58,821 nucleotides of DNA, from NCBI GenBank assembly GCA_947475245.1, contig CANJLW010000028.1, forward strand, positions 1 to 58,821, written 5' to 3'. The position numbers were made by a program, and so were the translations under genes. The DNA comes from Acetobacteraceae bacterium (GTDB lineage: Bacteria; Pseudomonadota; Alphaproteobacteria; Acetobacterales; Acetobacteraceae). Shown here piece by piece: positions 8,552 to 18,050 of this stretch; the stretch's first letter is position 1, and the number at the start of each line of letters is the position of its first letter. Below the pieces are notes generated by a model, which was not told where the DNA came from, did no database searches, and was given only the letters and a program-made list of their open reading frames with translations.

Positions 8552-9865
8552 ATGAGCAGACGTTGGTTTGCCCGGCTTGTCGGTGGGTTTCTGGCATGTG
8601 CCGCTCTGGTCTGCGCGACAGAGCCGTCCCAGGCGCAGGAGAAAAAGCTCAAGATCGGCGTCATCTACGATCTGACCGGCCCCTTCGCCGGCGGCGGGTC
8701 CGACCTGCACTATCTCGGCTCGAAGATCATCATCGACCACTTCATCAAGCAAGGCGGTGTCGAGGGTTATAAGATCGAGGCGGTCTACGCCGACGCCCAA
8801 AGCAAGCCCGATATTGCCATCAACGAAGCCATTCGTCTGATCGAGCAAGAAAAGGTCGACATGCTGCTCGGCATGTTCTCCTCCGCCCAATGCGTGCCCG
8901 CCGCCGCGCGCATCGATCAATTCAAGAAGTTCCTGTGGATGACGACCTGCATCTCATCCGCCGTGCTCGAAAATCGCCACTTCCGCCTCGCCTTTCGCCC
9001 GCAACCCAGCGGTCGGCAGTTCGGCATGATGTCGGCCGACTTCATCGCGCAGAACGCGAAGTCGAAATTCGGCAAGGATGCCAAGGACCTCCGCGTCGCG
9101 ATCGTGCACGAAGACGGTGCCTACGGCGTCGACGTGTCGACCGGCAACGAAGCCGGAGCGAAGGCCGCCGGCCTGAACGTGGTCATGAAGGAAGGCTATT
9201 CCGCCACCGCGCCCGACCTGTCTTCCCTGGTCACCAAGCTGAAGCGCGCTCGGCCGGACGTGATCCTTCACACCGGCTATAACCCCGATATTACGCTGCT
9301 GCTGCGTCAGTCGCGCGAACTCGGCCTGCGCTTTCAGGCTCTGATCGGCCACGGCGCAGGCTATGGGGTGTATTCCAAGCTGAAGGAATCGCTCGGCAAC
9401 GACGTGAACTACTTCTTCAACGTCGACCCGATTTCCATTTGGCTCAGCAATCCCTCGGCGCTGAAACCTGAACTGCTGCCAATCATTCAGATGGTCGGCG
9501 ACGAGTATCTGAAGGCGCGCCCCGACACGAAGATCAAATCCGCCCATGTCGGCATGGCCGCCAGCAACACATACCTGTTCATGAGCCAGGTCCTGCCGCG
9601 CGCCATCAAACAATACGGCGGCGTTGACTCCGAAGCGCTCCGCAAGGCCGCCCTCGACGTCGACCTGCCAGAGGGTTCCACCATGCTCGGCTTCGGCGCC
9701 AAGTTTGAGCCGGAGACCGCCGGCATGGCCGGTCAAAACACCCGCGGCTTCCCGGTCATCGTTCAGTACGTGAACGACGAGTCCAAAGTCGTATGGCCCA
9801 AGGCGCTGCAACAACAGGAAGCGGTGCTGCCGCTGCCGGCCTCTTCTCCCTACGCGGTGAAATAG
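8552..9865 (+). CDS. Branched-chain amino acid-type ABC transporter substrate-binding protein (LivK-like)
   Basis: The 437-aa precursor has a signal peptide of about 27 residues (basic start, hydrophobic core, S-Q-A-Q-E cleavage region). It continues K-I-G-V-I-Y-D-L-T-G-P-F-A-G, the classic opening of periplasmic-binding-protein type 1 (Peripla_BP_6) proteins. It heads a complete five-gene transporter operon with livG-, livF-, livH- and livM-like genes. Members of this family bind branched-chain amino acids, amides, urea, short-chain acids or aromatic acids. The oxidoreductases after the operon argue for a catabolic substrate rather than leucine. Confidence 0.9.
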   Translation: MSRRWFARLVGGFLACAALVCATEPSQAQEKKLKIGVIYDLTGPFAGGGSDLHYLGSKIIIDHFIKQGGVEGYKIEAVYADAQSKPDIAINEAIRLIEQEKVDMLLGMFSSAQCVPAAARIDQFKKFLWMTTCISSAVLENRHFRLAFRPQPSGRQFGMMSADFIAQNAKSKFGKDAKDLRVAIVHEDGAYGVDVSTGNEAGAKAAGLNVVMKEGYSATAPDLSSLVTKLKRARPDVILHTGYNPDITLLLRQSRELGLRFQALIGHGAGYGVYSKLKESLGNDVNYFFNVDPISIWLSNPSALKPELLPIIQMVGDEYLKARPDTKIKSAHVGMAASNTYLFMSQVLPRAIKQYGGVDSEALRKAALDVDLPEGSTMLGFGAKFEPETAGMAGQNTRGFPVIVQYVNDESKVVWPKALQQQEAVLPLPASSPYAVK

Positions 9866-9869
9866 CTCC

Positions 9870-10622
9870 GTGCTCGAGGTCAATGGGCTGGTCAAACGTT
9901 TCGGCGGCTTCACGGCCGTCGACAACGTCTCCTTCAAGGTCGAGCAGGGCGAGATCCTCGGTCTGATCGGCCCGAACGGATCGGGCAAAAGCACGATCTT
10001 CAACATGCTGTCCGGATTTTTCCCGCCCACGGCGGGATCGATCCGACTGCAGGGCCAGGAACTCGCGGGCGTCCCGCCGCACGCGATCATCCACCAGGGG
10101 ATCGGTCGCACGTTCCAGATCCCCCGGCCGTTCCATCGCCTGTCGATCTTCGAAAACGTCGCTCTGGCCGGGTTTTACGGCCAGAACCGTCCGACACGCG
10201 CCAAGGCCTTCGCTTCCGCCGAACGCGCGCTGACCCTCGTCGGCCTGCCACTCGACCGCGCCGCGATGGTCGATGGCCTGGGCGCGGCGGGCCTGAAAAA
10301 GCTTGAACTCGCCAAGGCTCTGGCGACTGAGCCAAAGCTGCTGCTCGCCGATGAGAGTCTCGGCGGACTCGACGAGCACGAAATGGATCAGGCAGCCGAC
10401 ATGCTGAACAAAATCCGCAACGAACTCGGCGTCACCATCATTTGGGTTGAGCATATCATGGGCGTTTTGATGCGGATCGTCGATCGCGTGATGGTGCTGG
10501 ATCACGGCGAAAAGATCGCCGAGGGCTTGCCGTCCGCCATTACCGGCGATCCCCGGGTCGTGGAAGTGTACCTGGGCAGCGACGCCACCGCCGTACAGGC
10601 GATGGCGGCGGCACGGGGCTAA
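9870..10622 (+). CDS. Liv-type ABC transporter ATP-binding protein (LivG-like)
   Basis: A 250-aa ATPase with Walker A G-P-N-G-S-G-K-S near residue 35 and Walker B L-L-L-A-D-E-S near 157. The C-terminus (G-V-T-I-I-W-V-E-H-I-M-G-V-L) is typical of LivG. The ABC signature is unusual: where LivG proteins normally have a readable L-S-x-G-Q variant, this one reads L-G-A-A-G-L-K-K-L-E-L-A. It starts with GTG 4 bp after the binding-protein stop. It forms the nucleotide-binding half with the next gene. Confidence 0.9.
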   Translation: MLEVNGLVKRFGGFTAVDNVSFKVEQGEILGLIGPNGSGKSTIFNMLSGFFPPTAGSIRLQGQELAGVPPHAIIHQGIGRTFQIPRPFHRLSIFENVALAGFYGQNRPTRAKAFASAERALTLVGLPLDRAAMVDGLGAAGLKKLELAKALATEPKLLLADESLGGLDEHEMDQAADMLNKIRNELGVTIIWVEHIMGVLMRIVDRVMVLDHGEKIAEGLPSAITGDPRVVEVYLGSDATAVQAMAAARG

Positions 10623-10629
10623 GGCGATC

Positions 10630-11343
10630 GTGACAACCATGCTCGATCTGTCCGGTATCGACGCCGGTTACGGCACATTCCAGGCTCTGTTCGATGTCTC
10701 CATCCAGGTCCGCGCCGGAGAGGCAATCGGCGTCATCGGCCCGAACGGTGCGGGCAAGACCACGTTGATGCGCGTAATCTCCGGTCTGATCCGTCCCACC
10801 AAGGGGCGCATCGACATGGAGGGGGCCGACCTGCTGACCACCCCCGCGCATAAGATCCTGGAACTCGGCATCGCCCACGTGCCGGAAAACCGCCGCCTGT
10901 TCCCGCGTATGACCGTAGAAGACAACCTGCGCATGGGGGCGTTCATCCCCTCCGCCCGCGCGAAATTCGCGCAACGGTTGGAGTTTGTCTACGATCTGTT
11001 CCCACGCATGAAAGAGCGTCGTGGCCAACTTGCGGGCACCATGTCCGGCGGCGAGCAGCAGATGTGCGCCATCGGGCGCGCGTTGATGTCGGAACCCCGC
11101 CTGCTGCTGCTGGATGAACCCTCCGCCGGCCTCGCGCCGGTCATCGTGCAACAGGTTTTCTCGCTGGTGGAGCGCATCCGCGCCAGCGGCCTGACCGTGC
11201 TGATCGTTGAACAAAACGTCCGCCAGGTTCTGCGCGTCGTCGACCGTGCCTATCTGCTCGAAGCCGGCTCGATCCGCGTCAGCGGAACGTCCGCCGAACT
11301 GATGGCAAGCGACACGATCCGCGAAGCCTATTTGGGCGTGTGA
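10630..11343 (+). CDS. Liv-type ABC transporter ATP-binding protein (LivF-like)
   Basis: A 237-aa ATPase with Walker A G-P-N-G-A-G-K-T-T, the canonical signature M-S-G-G-E-Q-Q-M, Walker B L-L-L-L-D-E-P-S-A-G-L and the switch region L-I-V-E-Q-N-V. It also carries the LivF-type H-V-P-E-N-R-R-L-F-P. It starts with GTG 7 bp after livG and its stop overlaps the start of the next gene. Its intact signature motif contrasts with the degenerate one in the partner ATPase. Confidence 0.92.
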   Translation: MTTMLDLSGIDAGYGTFQALFDVSIQVRAGEAIGVIGPNGAGKTTLMRVISGLIRPTKGRIDMEGADLLTTPAHKILELGIAHVPENRRLFPRMTVEDNLRMGAFIPSARAKFAQRLEFVYDLFPRMKERRGQLAGTMSGGEQQMCAIGRALMSEPRLLLLDEPSAGLAPVIVQQVFSLVERIRASGLTVLIVEQNVRQVLRVVDRAYLLEAGSIRVSGTSAELMASDTIREAYLGV

Positions 11344-12227
11344 AAGAAACCGTCATGGCCAATGTTTTCGATATTTACCTGTTGGAGGCGCTCATCAACG
11401 GCGTTCTCCTGGGCGGTGTGCTCGGGCTGCTGGCCCTGGGGCTTAACCTGATCTTCGGCGTGATCGACGTGGTTTGGATTTGCTATGCCGAACTGATCAT
11501 GATGGGCATGTACGCGATGTACTATCTGTACTCGGTCTATCACCTGCCATTCATCGTCGCGGCGATCCTCAGCATGGCCGGTGTCGGACTGCTCGGCGTA
11601 CTGCTGCATGTCATCGTCATACAGCCGTTGTTGGGTGCCGCGCCGATCAACCAACTGCTGGCAACCGGCGGTGTTCTCGCCCTGCTGCAAAGCACCGCGA
11701 CCATCGCCTTTGGGATTGACTTCAAGAACCTCGGCATTCGCCTGCCGGTCATCGAAGTCGCCGACATGTTCGTGAGTTACACGCGATTGTTGGCGTTCGG
11801 CGTTGCGCTGCTGGGCATGATTGGCATGTACCTGTTCTTGTCACGCACCTATACCGGGACAGCGATCCGAGCCATCGCGCAAGACCGCCAGATCATGCCG
11901 CTGATGGGCGTCGACACCAAACGCATCTATCTGATTACTTCGGCGATCGGCGGCGTACTGGCGGGCCTCGCGTCTTGCCTGCTGGTCCTTCAATACGACG
12001 TGCACCCCTTTATCGGCCTGACGTTCGGCCCAATCACCTTCATGATCTGCGTACTCGGTGGTCTCGGCAGCATGGTCGGTGGCTTCATTGCGTCGTTTGT
12101 CTTCGCGGAAATCATCTCCGTCGGCGGCCTCTATCTCGACCTCGAATGGGGTTACGTCTTTGCGTTCGTCTTCTTCATCGTGATGATGTTTGTCCGACCT
12201 CAGGGGTTGATGGGGCGCAAGTCATGA
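11340..12227 (+). CDS. Liv-type ABC transporter permease (LivH-like)
   Basis: A 295-aa polytopic membrane protein with many hydrophobic helices. It has the LivH landmarks N-G-V-L-L-G-G-V-L-G-L-L-A-L-G-L-N-L-I near the N-terminus and A-I-R-A-I-A-Q-D in the cytoplasmic loop that contacts the ATPase. The GTG start overlaps the livF stop as GTGA. An in-frame ATG five codons later (11355) is an alternative start. The stop overlaps the livM start as ATGA, so all permease and ATPase genes are probably translationally coupled. Confidence 0.9.
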   Translation: MKETVMANVFDIYLLEALINGVLLGGVLGLLALGLNLIFGVIDVVWICYAELIMMGMYAMYYLYSVYHLPFIVAAILSMAGVGLLGVLLHVIVIQPLLGAAPINQLLATGGVLALLQSTATIAFGIDFKNLGIRLPVIEVADMFVSYTRLLAFGVALLGMIGMYLFLSRTYTGTAIRAIAQDRQIMPLMGVDTKRIYLITSAIGGVLAGLASCLLVLQYDVHPFIGLTFGPITFMICVLGGLGSMVGGFIASFVFAEIISVGGLYLDLEWGYVFAFVFFIVMMFVRPQGLMGRKS

Positions 12228-13186
12228 GCCGGTTTTTCCCCTGGCTGATCGGTGCCGTCCTGATCGGGCTGCCCTTCGTCTATAATTCGCCCTATCCGCT
12301 CCACATCATCATCGTCGTACTGATCTGGTCGTTCGTGTACACATCCTGGGCGGTGATGGGACGCTTCGGCCTTGTGTCGCTGGGCCACGGCGGCTTCCTG
12401 GGTGTCGGTGCCTATGTCACCGCGCTTCTGTGGAACAATTTCGGCCTGTCGCCCTGGATCGGTATCCCGGTCGCCATGGTCGCCGCTGCCGCGCTGGCAG
12501 TTTTGATCGCCTATCCCTGCTCGCGCTTTCGCATCACCGGCCATTACTTCGCCCTGGTGACCATGGCCCTGAGCGCCATCGTCCTGCAGGTCATCACCGC
12601 CACCCGCGACGTCACCGGCGGTTCCCTCGGATATACCCCGCAACGCATCGCCGGTGGGGACTCGCTGTTTGCCTTCCAGTTCACCGCCAAGGAAACCTGG
12701 TACTGGATTGCCCTGCTGGTCTGGGGCTTGGGCCTGCTCGTCCGCTGGCAAGTAGAACGCAGCATGATGCGCTATGCCCTGGAAGCGATCTCCGAGGATG
12801 AAGACGCCGCCAGTGCCGCGGGCGTTCACGTCACCGTCGAAAAGCTGAAAATTACCGCGCTCAGCGCGGCGATGACCGCCTTGGGCGGGGCAATGTACTG
12901 CCAGTACCAGATGTTTATCTCACCCGATACGGTCAGCGGCATCTCCGCATCCTTGCAAATGGTCTTCGCGTCCGTCGTCGGCGGTATCTACGTCCTGATC
13001 GGCCCGACCGTCGGTGCCATCATCACCATTATGCTGGCGGAGGTCCTGCGGATCGGCTTCGGCACCGCCGCCGTTGGCTGGGATAACTTCGTTTACGGCA
13101 TCCTGCTGGTGTTGTTCATCATCTACCTGCCGCAGGGCATCGTCGGTTCTCTCCAGGCAAAATTCATGGGGAAGAAAATCGGCTGA
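12224..13186 (+). CDS. Liv-type ABC transporter permease (LivM-like)
   Basis: This is the second permease, 320 aa from the ATG at 12224. That start overlaps the livH stop by four bases. The reading frame stays open further upstream, but that part lies inside livH and is not hydrophobic. Several transmembrane helices are visible, along with the LivM motifs S-L-G-H-G-G-F-L-G-V-G-A-Y and A-L-E-A-I-S-E-D-E-D-A-A in the ATPase-contact loop. It ends the transporter operon, and a strong hairpin terminator follows. Confidence 0.9.
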   Translation: MSRFFPWLIGAVLIGLPFVYNSPYPLHIIIVVLIWSFVYTSWAVMGRFGLVSLGHGGFLGVGAYVTALLWNNFGLSPWIGIPVAMVAAAALAVLIAYPCSRFRITGHYFALVTMALSAIVLQVITATRDVTGGSLGYTPQRIAGGDSLFAFQFTAKETWYWIALLVWGLGLLVRWQVERSMMRYALEAISEDEDAASAAGVHVTVEKLKITALSAAMTALGGAMYCQYQMFISPDTVSGISASLQMVFASVVGGIYVLIGPTVGAIITIMLAEVLRIGFGTAAVGWDNFVYGILLVLFIIYLPQGIVGSLQAKFMGKKIG

Positions 13187-13198
13187 CCCGCATTTGCC

Positions 13199-13237
13199 AA
13201 GGTCGGGCACAGGCTTCAGACTCCGTGCCCGACCTTT
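13199..13237 (+). terminator. Intrinsic terminator after the Liv operon
   Basis: AAGGTCGGGCAC (13199-13210) pairs perfectly with GTGCCCGACCTT (13225-13236) around a 14-nt loop, and the sequence continues with a short T-run. It lies 13 bp after the livM stop, so the following oxidoreductase gene may have its own promoter or depend on read-through. Confidence 0.75.
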
Positions 13238-13255
13238 AACGACGCGGACGCACCC

Positions 13256-14437
13256 ATGATCCATCTCAGCCCCAAAGGCGCCGACTATCTGCAACGAGTC
13301 CGTGCGATCGGACCCATGATCGACGCTTCCGTCGACCAGATTGACGCCCAGCGCGACCTGCCGCCCGAGCTTTTCGCGGCCTTGCGCCAAAACGGTCTGT
13401 TCCGCCTGGTTCAACCCATCGATTACGGCGGCGCGGAGCTTGATCCACCCTCCCTTGCGCAGGTCATAGAAGCTGTGGCTCGCCATGATGCCAGTGTCGC
13501 CTGGTGCGTCGGGCAGACCAATATTTGCGCGCTGACAGCGGCTTATCTGGAACCGAACGTGGTCGCCGATATCTTTGGCCCCGATACCGGCATTTTGGCC
13601 TGGGGGCCGGGGCCTGGCACAGCGCACGCCGTACCGGGCGGTTATCGCGTGAATGGCAATTTCGACTTCGCCTCCGGCTCCCGCCTCGCCTCCTGGCTTG
13701 GTGCCCACGTCCCCGTCATCGAAGCGGATGGTCAAAAGCGCGTCGGTCCCGACGGAAAGCCTGTCAGCTACACCATGTTCTTCCCCAAGAGCAGCGTGGA
13801 GGTCCGCGACACCTGGTATACGCTCGGGCTACGCGGCACCGGCAGCGACAGCTACACGATCAAGGACCTGTTTGTGCCTGAGGCATACACCATGGCCCGG
13901 AGCGCGGAGGTAAAGCCGCGCGTAAGCGGAAAGCTCTACACGTTTACGCCGAGCACGCTTTACTCGTCGTGCTTTGCCGGGATTGCGATGGGCATCGCCC
14001 GCAGCTTTATCGACGCGTTCATCGCCGACATGCGGGATACCACACCACGTGGTGCCAGTCGTACCCGCGGCGAAAGCCATGTCATGCAGGCCACCGTTGG
14101 TCGGTCGGAGGCTCGGCTTCGGTCCGCCCGCATGTTCCTCTTCGGCTCCGTCAGCGAGATTTGGGAAGAGTCGCAACAGACCGGCGTACTGACCCAAGAG
14201 CAACTCATGACGATCCGCATGGCATCCACCTGGGCCATACAATCTTCAAAGGAAGTCGTCGCCGATCTCTACACTGCCGCCGGCGCGCTTGCGATCTTCA
14301 ACAGCAAACCGTTCGAACGGCGGTTTCGTGACGTTCACACCGTTACCCAGCAGATCCAGGGGCATCCGGCGCACTTCGAAACCGTTGGGCAGATCCTGCT
14401 CGGCCGCGAACCGGACCGGCCGATGTTCACGTTCTGA
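13256..14437 (+). CDS. Acyl-CoA dehydrogenase-like flavoprotein (probable monooxygenase subunit)
   Basis: The 393-aa protein has the acyl-CoA dehydrogenase fold order: a helical N-terminal domain with R-D-L-P-P-E-L-F-A-A-L-R-Q-N-G-L-F, a middle beta domain containing V-N-G-N-F-D-F-A-S-G-S and L-G-L-R-G-T-G-S-D, and a helical C-terminus with R-R-F-R-D-V-H. These features fit the DszC/HpaB-like oxygenase branch of the superfamily better than true fatty acyl-CoA dehydrogenases. Such enzymes use reduced flavin for hydroxylation or desulfurisation. It lies between the Liv transporter and a luciferase-like monooxygenase. The substrate is unknown. Confidence 0.8.
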   Translation: MIHLSPKGADYLQRVRAIGPMIDASVDQIDAQRDLPPELFAALRQNGLFRLVQPIDYGGAELDPPSLAQVIEAVARHDASVAWCVGQTNICALTAAYLEPNVVADIFGPDTGILAWGPGPGTAHAVPGGYRVNGNFDFASGSRLASWLGAHVPVIEADGQKRVGPDGKPVSYTMFFPKSSVEVRDTWYTLGLRGTGSDSYTIKDLFVPEAYTMARSAEVKPRVSGKLYTFTPSTLYSSCFAGIAMGIARSFIDAFIADMRDTTPRGASRTRGESHVMQATVGRSEARLRSARMFLFGSVSEIWEESQQTGVLTQEQLMTIRMASTWAIQSSKEVVADLYTAAGALAIFNSKPFERRFRDVHTVTQQIQGHPAHFETVGQILLGREPDRPMFTF

Positions 14438-14500
14438 ATTGACGGCGCGGATACCGATGGTAGCGTCCAGGACTGAGGCAAAAATACAGGGAAGACGGAC

Positions 14501-15643
14501 ATGAAAGTCGGTACCGCGCTCAACATGCTTGCACAACCGGGACGCTCGGACAGTGCTGTTTTCGCCGAACACATGCAACTCGGCGATCTCGCCGAACCGC
14601 TGGGTTTCGACTCGCTGTTTGCGCTGGAACATCACTTCACCGGCTACGCGATGTCGCCTTCGCCCTTGCAGTTCTTGTCCTACTATGCCGGGCGGACCAA
14701 GCGTATCCAACTCGGCACATCGGTCATCGTTATCCCCTGGCACGACCCGATCCGTATTGCCGAACAGATCGCGTTGCTGGATGTCATGTGCGGCGGTCGG
14801 TGTATCTTCGGCTTTGGCCGCGGTGCCGCCCGTGTCGAATACGACGGCTTCCGCGTCCCGATGGACGAAGCCCGCCCGCGCTTCAAGGAAGGCCTCGACA
14901 TCATTCGCCTCGGTCTTACTCAGTCGAGCTTTGAGTACGAAGGCCAGTTCTTCAAAATCCCCCGCACCTCCATCCGTCCGGCACCGATTTCGCACCCCGA
15001 ACGCCGGTTTTACGGTTCCGCCAACAGCCCGGAATCCATGAAACTGCTGGCGAGCGAGGGGCTGGGGCATCTGATCGTGATGCATAACGAATGGTCCAAG
15101 GCCGCCCACGAAGTCTACGACTTCCATAAGATCGCCCGAGACCACGGGCACGCGCCCAAGCCGCCGATTATCGTTACCAACGTATCCTGCGCCGAATCTC
15201 GCGATGAAGCCCAGGAGCGAGCGATCACATGGTTGGGAAAAAAGTGGGACTCAGTCGATAACCACTACAAATTTTCCGACGGTGGGCTGTCCTCGGTCAA
15301 GGGTTACGAGGCTTACAACAAGATCGGGCGCACCTACGCCAAAATGGCGGATATGACGCACCGGCAGAAAATGACCGACACCTACGTCAAGATTCAGGTG
15401 GTCGGTACGCCGGATGATTGTATCGAGCAGATCTCGCGCCTGCGCGCGCTAACCGGATTGGATCATTTGGTGTGTGAGTTCGCCTATGGCGGTATCCCGC
15501 ACGAATTGTCGGAGCAGACAATGCGCCTGTTCGCCGACAAGGTATTGCCGGTGCTGCAACGCGACCCACACTTCACTCGTCCGCCGGAGATCGTCACGGA
15601 ATTGCCGCCACTGACCGAGGAAACCGTGTTCGTTCCCGCCTAG
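14501..15643 (+). CDS. LLM-class flavin-dependent oxidoreductase (luciferase-like monooxygenase)
   Basis: The 380-aa TIM-barrel protein has bacterial-luciferase-family features: E-H-M-Q-L-G-D-L-A-E-P-L-G-F-D-S near residue 22, A-L-E-H-H-F-T-G-Y, L-G-T-S-V-I-V-I-P-W-H-D-P at about 73, and V-G-T-P-D-D-C-I-E-Q-I in the C-terminal part. Family members oxidise aldehydes, sulfonates, long-chain alkanes or similar compounds with FMNH2 and oxygen. No dedicated flavin reductase is in the neighbourhood. It lies 63 bp after the acyl-CoA-dehydrogenase-like gene, probably in the same transcript, and ends at a convergent hairpin. Confidence 0.85.
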   Translation: MKVGTALNMLAQPGRSDSAVFAEHMQLGDLAEPLGFDSLFALEHHFTGYAMSPSPLQFLSYYAGRTKRIQLGTSVIVIPWHDPIRIAEQIALLDVMCGGRCIFGFGRGAARVEYDGFRVPMDEARPRFKEGLDIIRLGLTQSSFEYEGQFFKIPRTSIRPAPISHPERRFYGSANSPESMKLLASEGLGHLIVMHNEWSKAAHEVYDFHKIARDHGHAPKPPIIVTNVSCAESRDEAQERAITWLGKKWDSVDNHYKFSDGGLSSVKGYEAYNKIGRTYAKMADMTHRQKMTDTYVKIQVVGTPDDCIEQISRLRALTGLDHLVCEFAYGGIPHELSEQTMRLFADKVLPVLQRDPHFTRPPEIVTELPPLTEETVFVPA

Positions 15644-15654
15644 CACTCGTCGTG

Positions 15655-15679
15655 CCCGGCACCATCTTCGGGTGCCGGG
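15655..15679. terminator. Shared hairpin between convergent LLM oxidoreductase and ychF genes
   Basis: CCCGGCACC (15655-15663) pairs with GGTGCCGGG (15671-15679) over 9 bp. It lies between the stop at 15643 on the plus strand and the stop at 15690 on the minus strand, so it can serve both genes. Confidence 0.65.
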
Positions 15680-15689
15680 TTCGTCCGGG

Positions 15690-16784
15690 CTACACGTTGA
15701 AGCGGAACAGCAGGACGTCGCCGTCCTTGACCAGGTATTCCTTGCCTTCGATCCGCATCTTACCGGCTTCCTTGGCGCCGCCTTCGCCCTTGTAGGTGAC
15801 GTAGTCGTCGTAGCCGATAGTTTCGCACGCGATGAAGCCGCGTTCGAAGTCCTTATGGATCGCCGCCGCCGCCTGCGGCGCCTTGGTACCGCGTGTGATC
15901 GTCCAGGCGTGGGTTTCTTTCGGTCCGCAGGTGAAATACGTCAGCAGCCCCAACAACCCGTACCCGGCCCGGATCACGCGATCTAACCCACTATCGGCCA
16001 GGCCGAGCCCTTCCAGGAACTCCGCTCGGTCGGCCTCGGGCAATTGCGACACCTCGGCCTCGATCGCCGCGGAGACGATCACAGACCGCGCGCCCTGCGC
16101 GGCCGCCATCGCTTCGACCGCCGTGGAAAACGCATTTCCGGTCGCGGCGGACGCCTCTTCGACGTTGCAAACATACAACACCGGCTTGGACGTCAGCAGT
16201 TGCAGCCGCCGTACGGCTTCTTCCTGCCCGGCCGGGATCGCGGTGCGCGCCGCCTTGCCGTTATGCAGCGCGGCCACCAAGGGTTCCATCAGGGCTGCCG
16301 CGGCAGCCGCCTCCTTGTCGCCGCTCTTGGCGCGCTTCTGCGCCTGAACCAGCCGCTTTTCCAGGCTGTCCAGGTCCGACAGCATCAATTCGGTCTCGAC
16401 AACTTCCGCGTCGCGGATCGGATCGATGGATCCCTCGACATGGGTAACGTCGCTGTCCTCGAAACAGCGCAGTACATGCACGATCGCGTCGACCTCGCGG
16501 ATATTGGCCAGGAATTGATTGCCCAGGCCTTCGCCCTTGGACGCACCGCGAACCAGCCCCGCGATATCCACGAATTCTAACGTCGTCGGCACGATCTTGA
16601 TCGATTTGCCGATCTGACCCAGCACGCCAAGGCGCGGATCGGGCACGCCGACGCGCCCGACATTGGGTTCGATCGTGCAGAACGGATAGTTGGCAGCCTG
16701 CGCCGCGGCCGTCGCGGTCAGTGCATTGAACAAGGTCGACTTGCCGACATTCGGCAGCCCGACGATCCCGCAGTTAAAGCCCAT
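15690..16784 (-). CDS. ychF: Ribosome-associated P-loop ATPase YchF (Obg family)
   Basis: At 364 aa this is the standard YchF length. The P-loop [14 protein letters not shown] is at residues 8-21, then [28 protein letters not shown] (switch region), and a C-terminal TGS domain ([13 protein letters not shown]). YchF proteins hydrolyse ATP rather than GTP, bind ribosomes and respond to oxidative stress. It lies directly downstream of pth, whose TAG stop abuts the ychF ATG without a gap, a very common bacterial pairing. Confidence 0.96.
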   Translation of the reverse strand: MGFNCGIVGLPNVGKSTLFNALTATAAAQAANYPFCTIEPNVGRVGVPDPRLGVLGQIGKSIKIVPTTLEFVDIAGLVRGASKGEGLGNQFLANIREVDAIVHVLRCFEDSDVTHVEGSIDPIRDAEVVETELMLSDLDSLEKRLVQAQKRAKSGDKEAAAAAALMEPLVAALHNGKAARTAIPAGQEEAVRRLQLLTSKPVLYVCNVEEASAATGNAFSTAVEAMAAAQGARSVIVSAAIEAEVSQLPEADRAEFLEGLGLADSGLDRVIRAGYGLLGLLTYFTCGPKETHAWTITRGTKAPQAAAAIHKDFERGFIACETIGYDDYVTYKGEGGAKEAGKMRIEGKEYLVKDGDVLLFRFNV

Positions 16785-17363
16785 CTATTTGGTTTCCTGT
16801 GTCAGCAAGGCGACCCGCGTCATGAAGTCCGGCTGTTTCGCCTGCGCCAACAGCGGTGCCGCATCGGCTACGGCGTCGAGCAACGTCACAAGCCAATCTC
16901 GATCTTCCTTGCCGAAATCGCCAAGCACGTACCCCATGACACGTTCCTTGGAACCTGGGTGGCCGATACCGAGGCGCACGCGCCAGTAGTTCTGATCGCC
17001 GAGCATGCGATCCATGCTGCGCAGGCCGTTATGACCGGCGGCGCCGCCGCCTTGTTTCACACGCACTTTGCCGGGCGCGAGATCGAGTTCGTCGTGGAAC
17101 GCCGCGATCGACGGTGGCGGCAACTTGTAGAATGCCGATGCCTGCTGCACCGACTCGCCGGAGTTGTTCATGTAGGTCATTGGCTTCAAGGCCAAGACCT
17201 TCTCTCCGCCGATATTGCCTTCGGCGACCAAGCCCTTGAATCGCTGCCGCCACGGGGTGAACCCGTGGCGGTGCGCAATCGTATCAAGGGCCATGAAGCC
17301 AATGTTATGGCGGTTTCGCGCCATGCCGGGCTCCGGATTGCCAAGGCCGACCCAGAGCAGCAT
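16785..17363 (-). CDS. pth: Peptidyl-tRNA hydrolase
   Basis: At 192 aa it is typical for Pth. The opening [11 protein letters not shown] has the substrate-binding asparagine, [10 protein letters not shown] carries the catalytic histidine, and F-H-D-E-L-D-L carries the catalytic aspartate. [12 protein letters not shown] is also intact. It releases tRNA from prematurely dropped peptidyl-tRNAs. It sits 6 bp after rplY and abuts ychF, forming a translation-quality cluster. Confidence 0.97.
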   Translation of the reverse strand: MLLWVGLGNPEPGMARNRHNIGFMALDTIAHRHGFTPWRQRFKGLVAEGNIGGEKVLALKPMTYMNNSGESVQQASAFYKLPPPSIAAFHDELDLAPGKVRVKQGGGAAGHNGLRSMDRMLGDQNYWRVRLGIGHPGSKERVMGYVLGDFGKEDRDWLVTLLDAVADAAPLLAQAKQPDFMTRVALLTQETK

Positions 17364-17369
17364 GCACGA

Positions 17370-18029
17370 TCAGCCCTTCTTGGCGCCGCCCTTGGCCGGG
17401 GCCTTGCCTTTGGCCGGCGCGGCTTTGGCGGCTGCTGCCGCGGCTTCGGCCGCGGTCAGTTCGATCTTGGCCGGCGGCACGACGGTGGCGACGACGAAGT
17501 CGCCCTCGATCGTCGGGCGCGCGTGTTCCGTGCCCTTCAGGTCGTGCCAGCGCACGTTATCGTTGAAGTCCAGCGCGGCCAGATCGGCGGAGAACTGCTC
17601 CGGCAGGTGATCCGGATCGCACATCACCTCAACCGCGTGGCGCACGACGTTCAGCACGCCGCCGCGCTTCAGGCCGGGGCATACGGTGTCGTTTTCGAAG
17701 TGCACGGGGACCGACACACGAATACGCTCGCCCGGGGCCAGGCGTTGGAAGTCGACATGCTGCGGCGTGTCGTTCACGGGATGGTACTGCACGCCGCGGA
17801 TCAGCGCGCGCACGACGTCGCCGCCCGTTGAAAGCTCGTAAACCCGAGATTGCCAGCCGCCCTTATGCAGCTCGCGGATCACGACGCGCGGGTCGAGCGC
17901 GATCAGGTTGGGTTCCTGATGTCCACCATAGATAACGCCGGGCACCTTGCCCGCCCTCCGAGTCGCTCGCGCCGCCCCCTTACCGGCTCGCAAGCGTGAC
18001 TCGGCCTCGATCGAAACGATATTGGCCAT
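17370..18029 (-). CDS. rplY: 50S ribosomal protein L25, long (CTC/TL5) form
   Basis: The 219-aa long form has the N-terminal 5S rRNA-binding L25 domain (L-R-A-G-K-G-A-A-R-A-T-R-R-A-G-K-V-P-G-V-I-Y-G read in two parts), the C-terminal beta domain, and a low-complexity A/K/P tail. An AGGAG ribosome-binding site sits 6 nt before the ATG. The rplY-pth-ychF order is widespread in alphaproteobacteria. The gene follows the flagellar cluster on the same strand, but about 100 bp of spacer with a hairpin suggests its own transcription start. Confidence 0.95.
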   Translation of the reverse strand: MANIVSIEAESRLRAGKGAARATRRAGKVPGVIYGGHQEPNLIALDPRVVIRELHKGGWQSRVYELSTGGDVVRALIRGVQYHPVNDTPQHVDFQRLAPGERIRVSVPVHFENDTVCPGLKRGGVLNVVRHAVEVMCDPDHLPEQFSADLAALDFNDNVRWHDLKGTEHARPTIEGDFVVATVVPPAKIELTAAEAAAAAAKAAPAKGKAPAKGGAKKG

Positions 18030-18050
18030 AACTCACTCCTGAATGACAAA

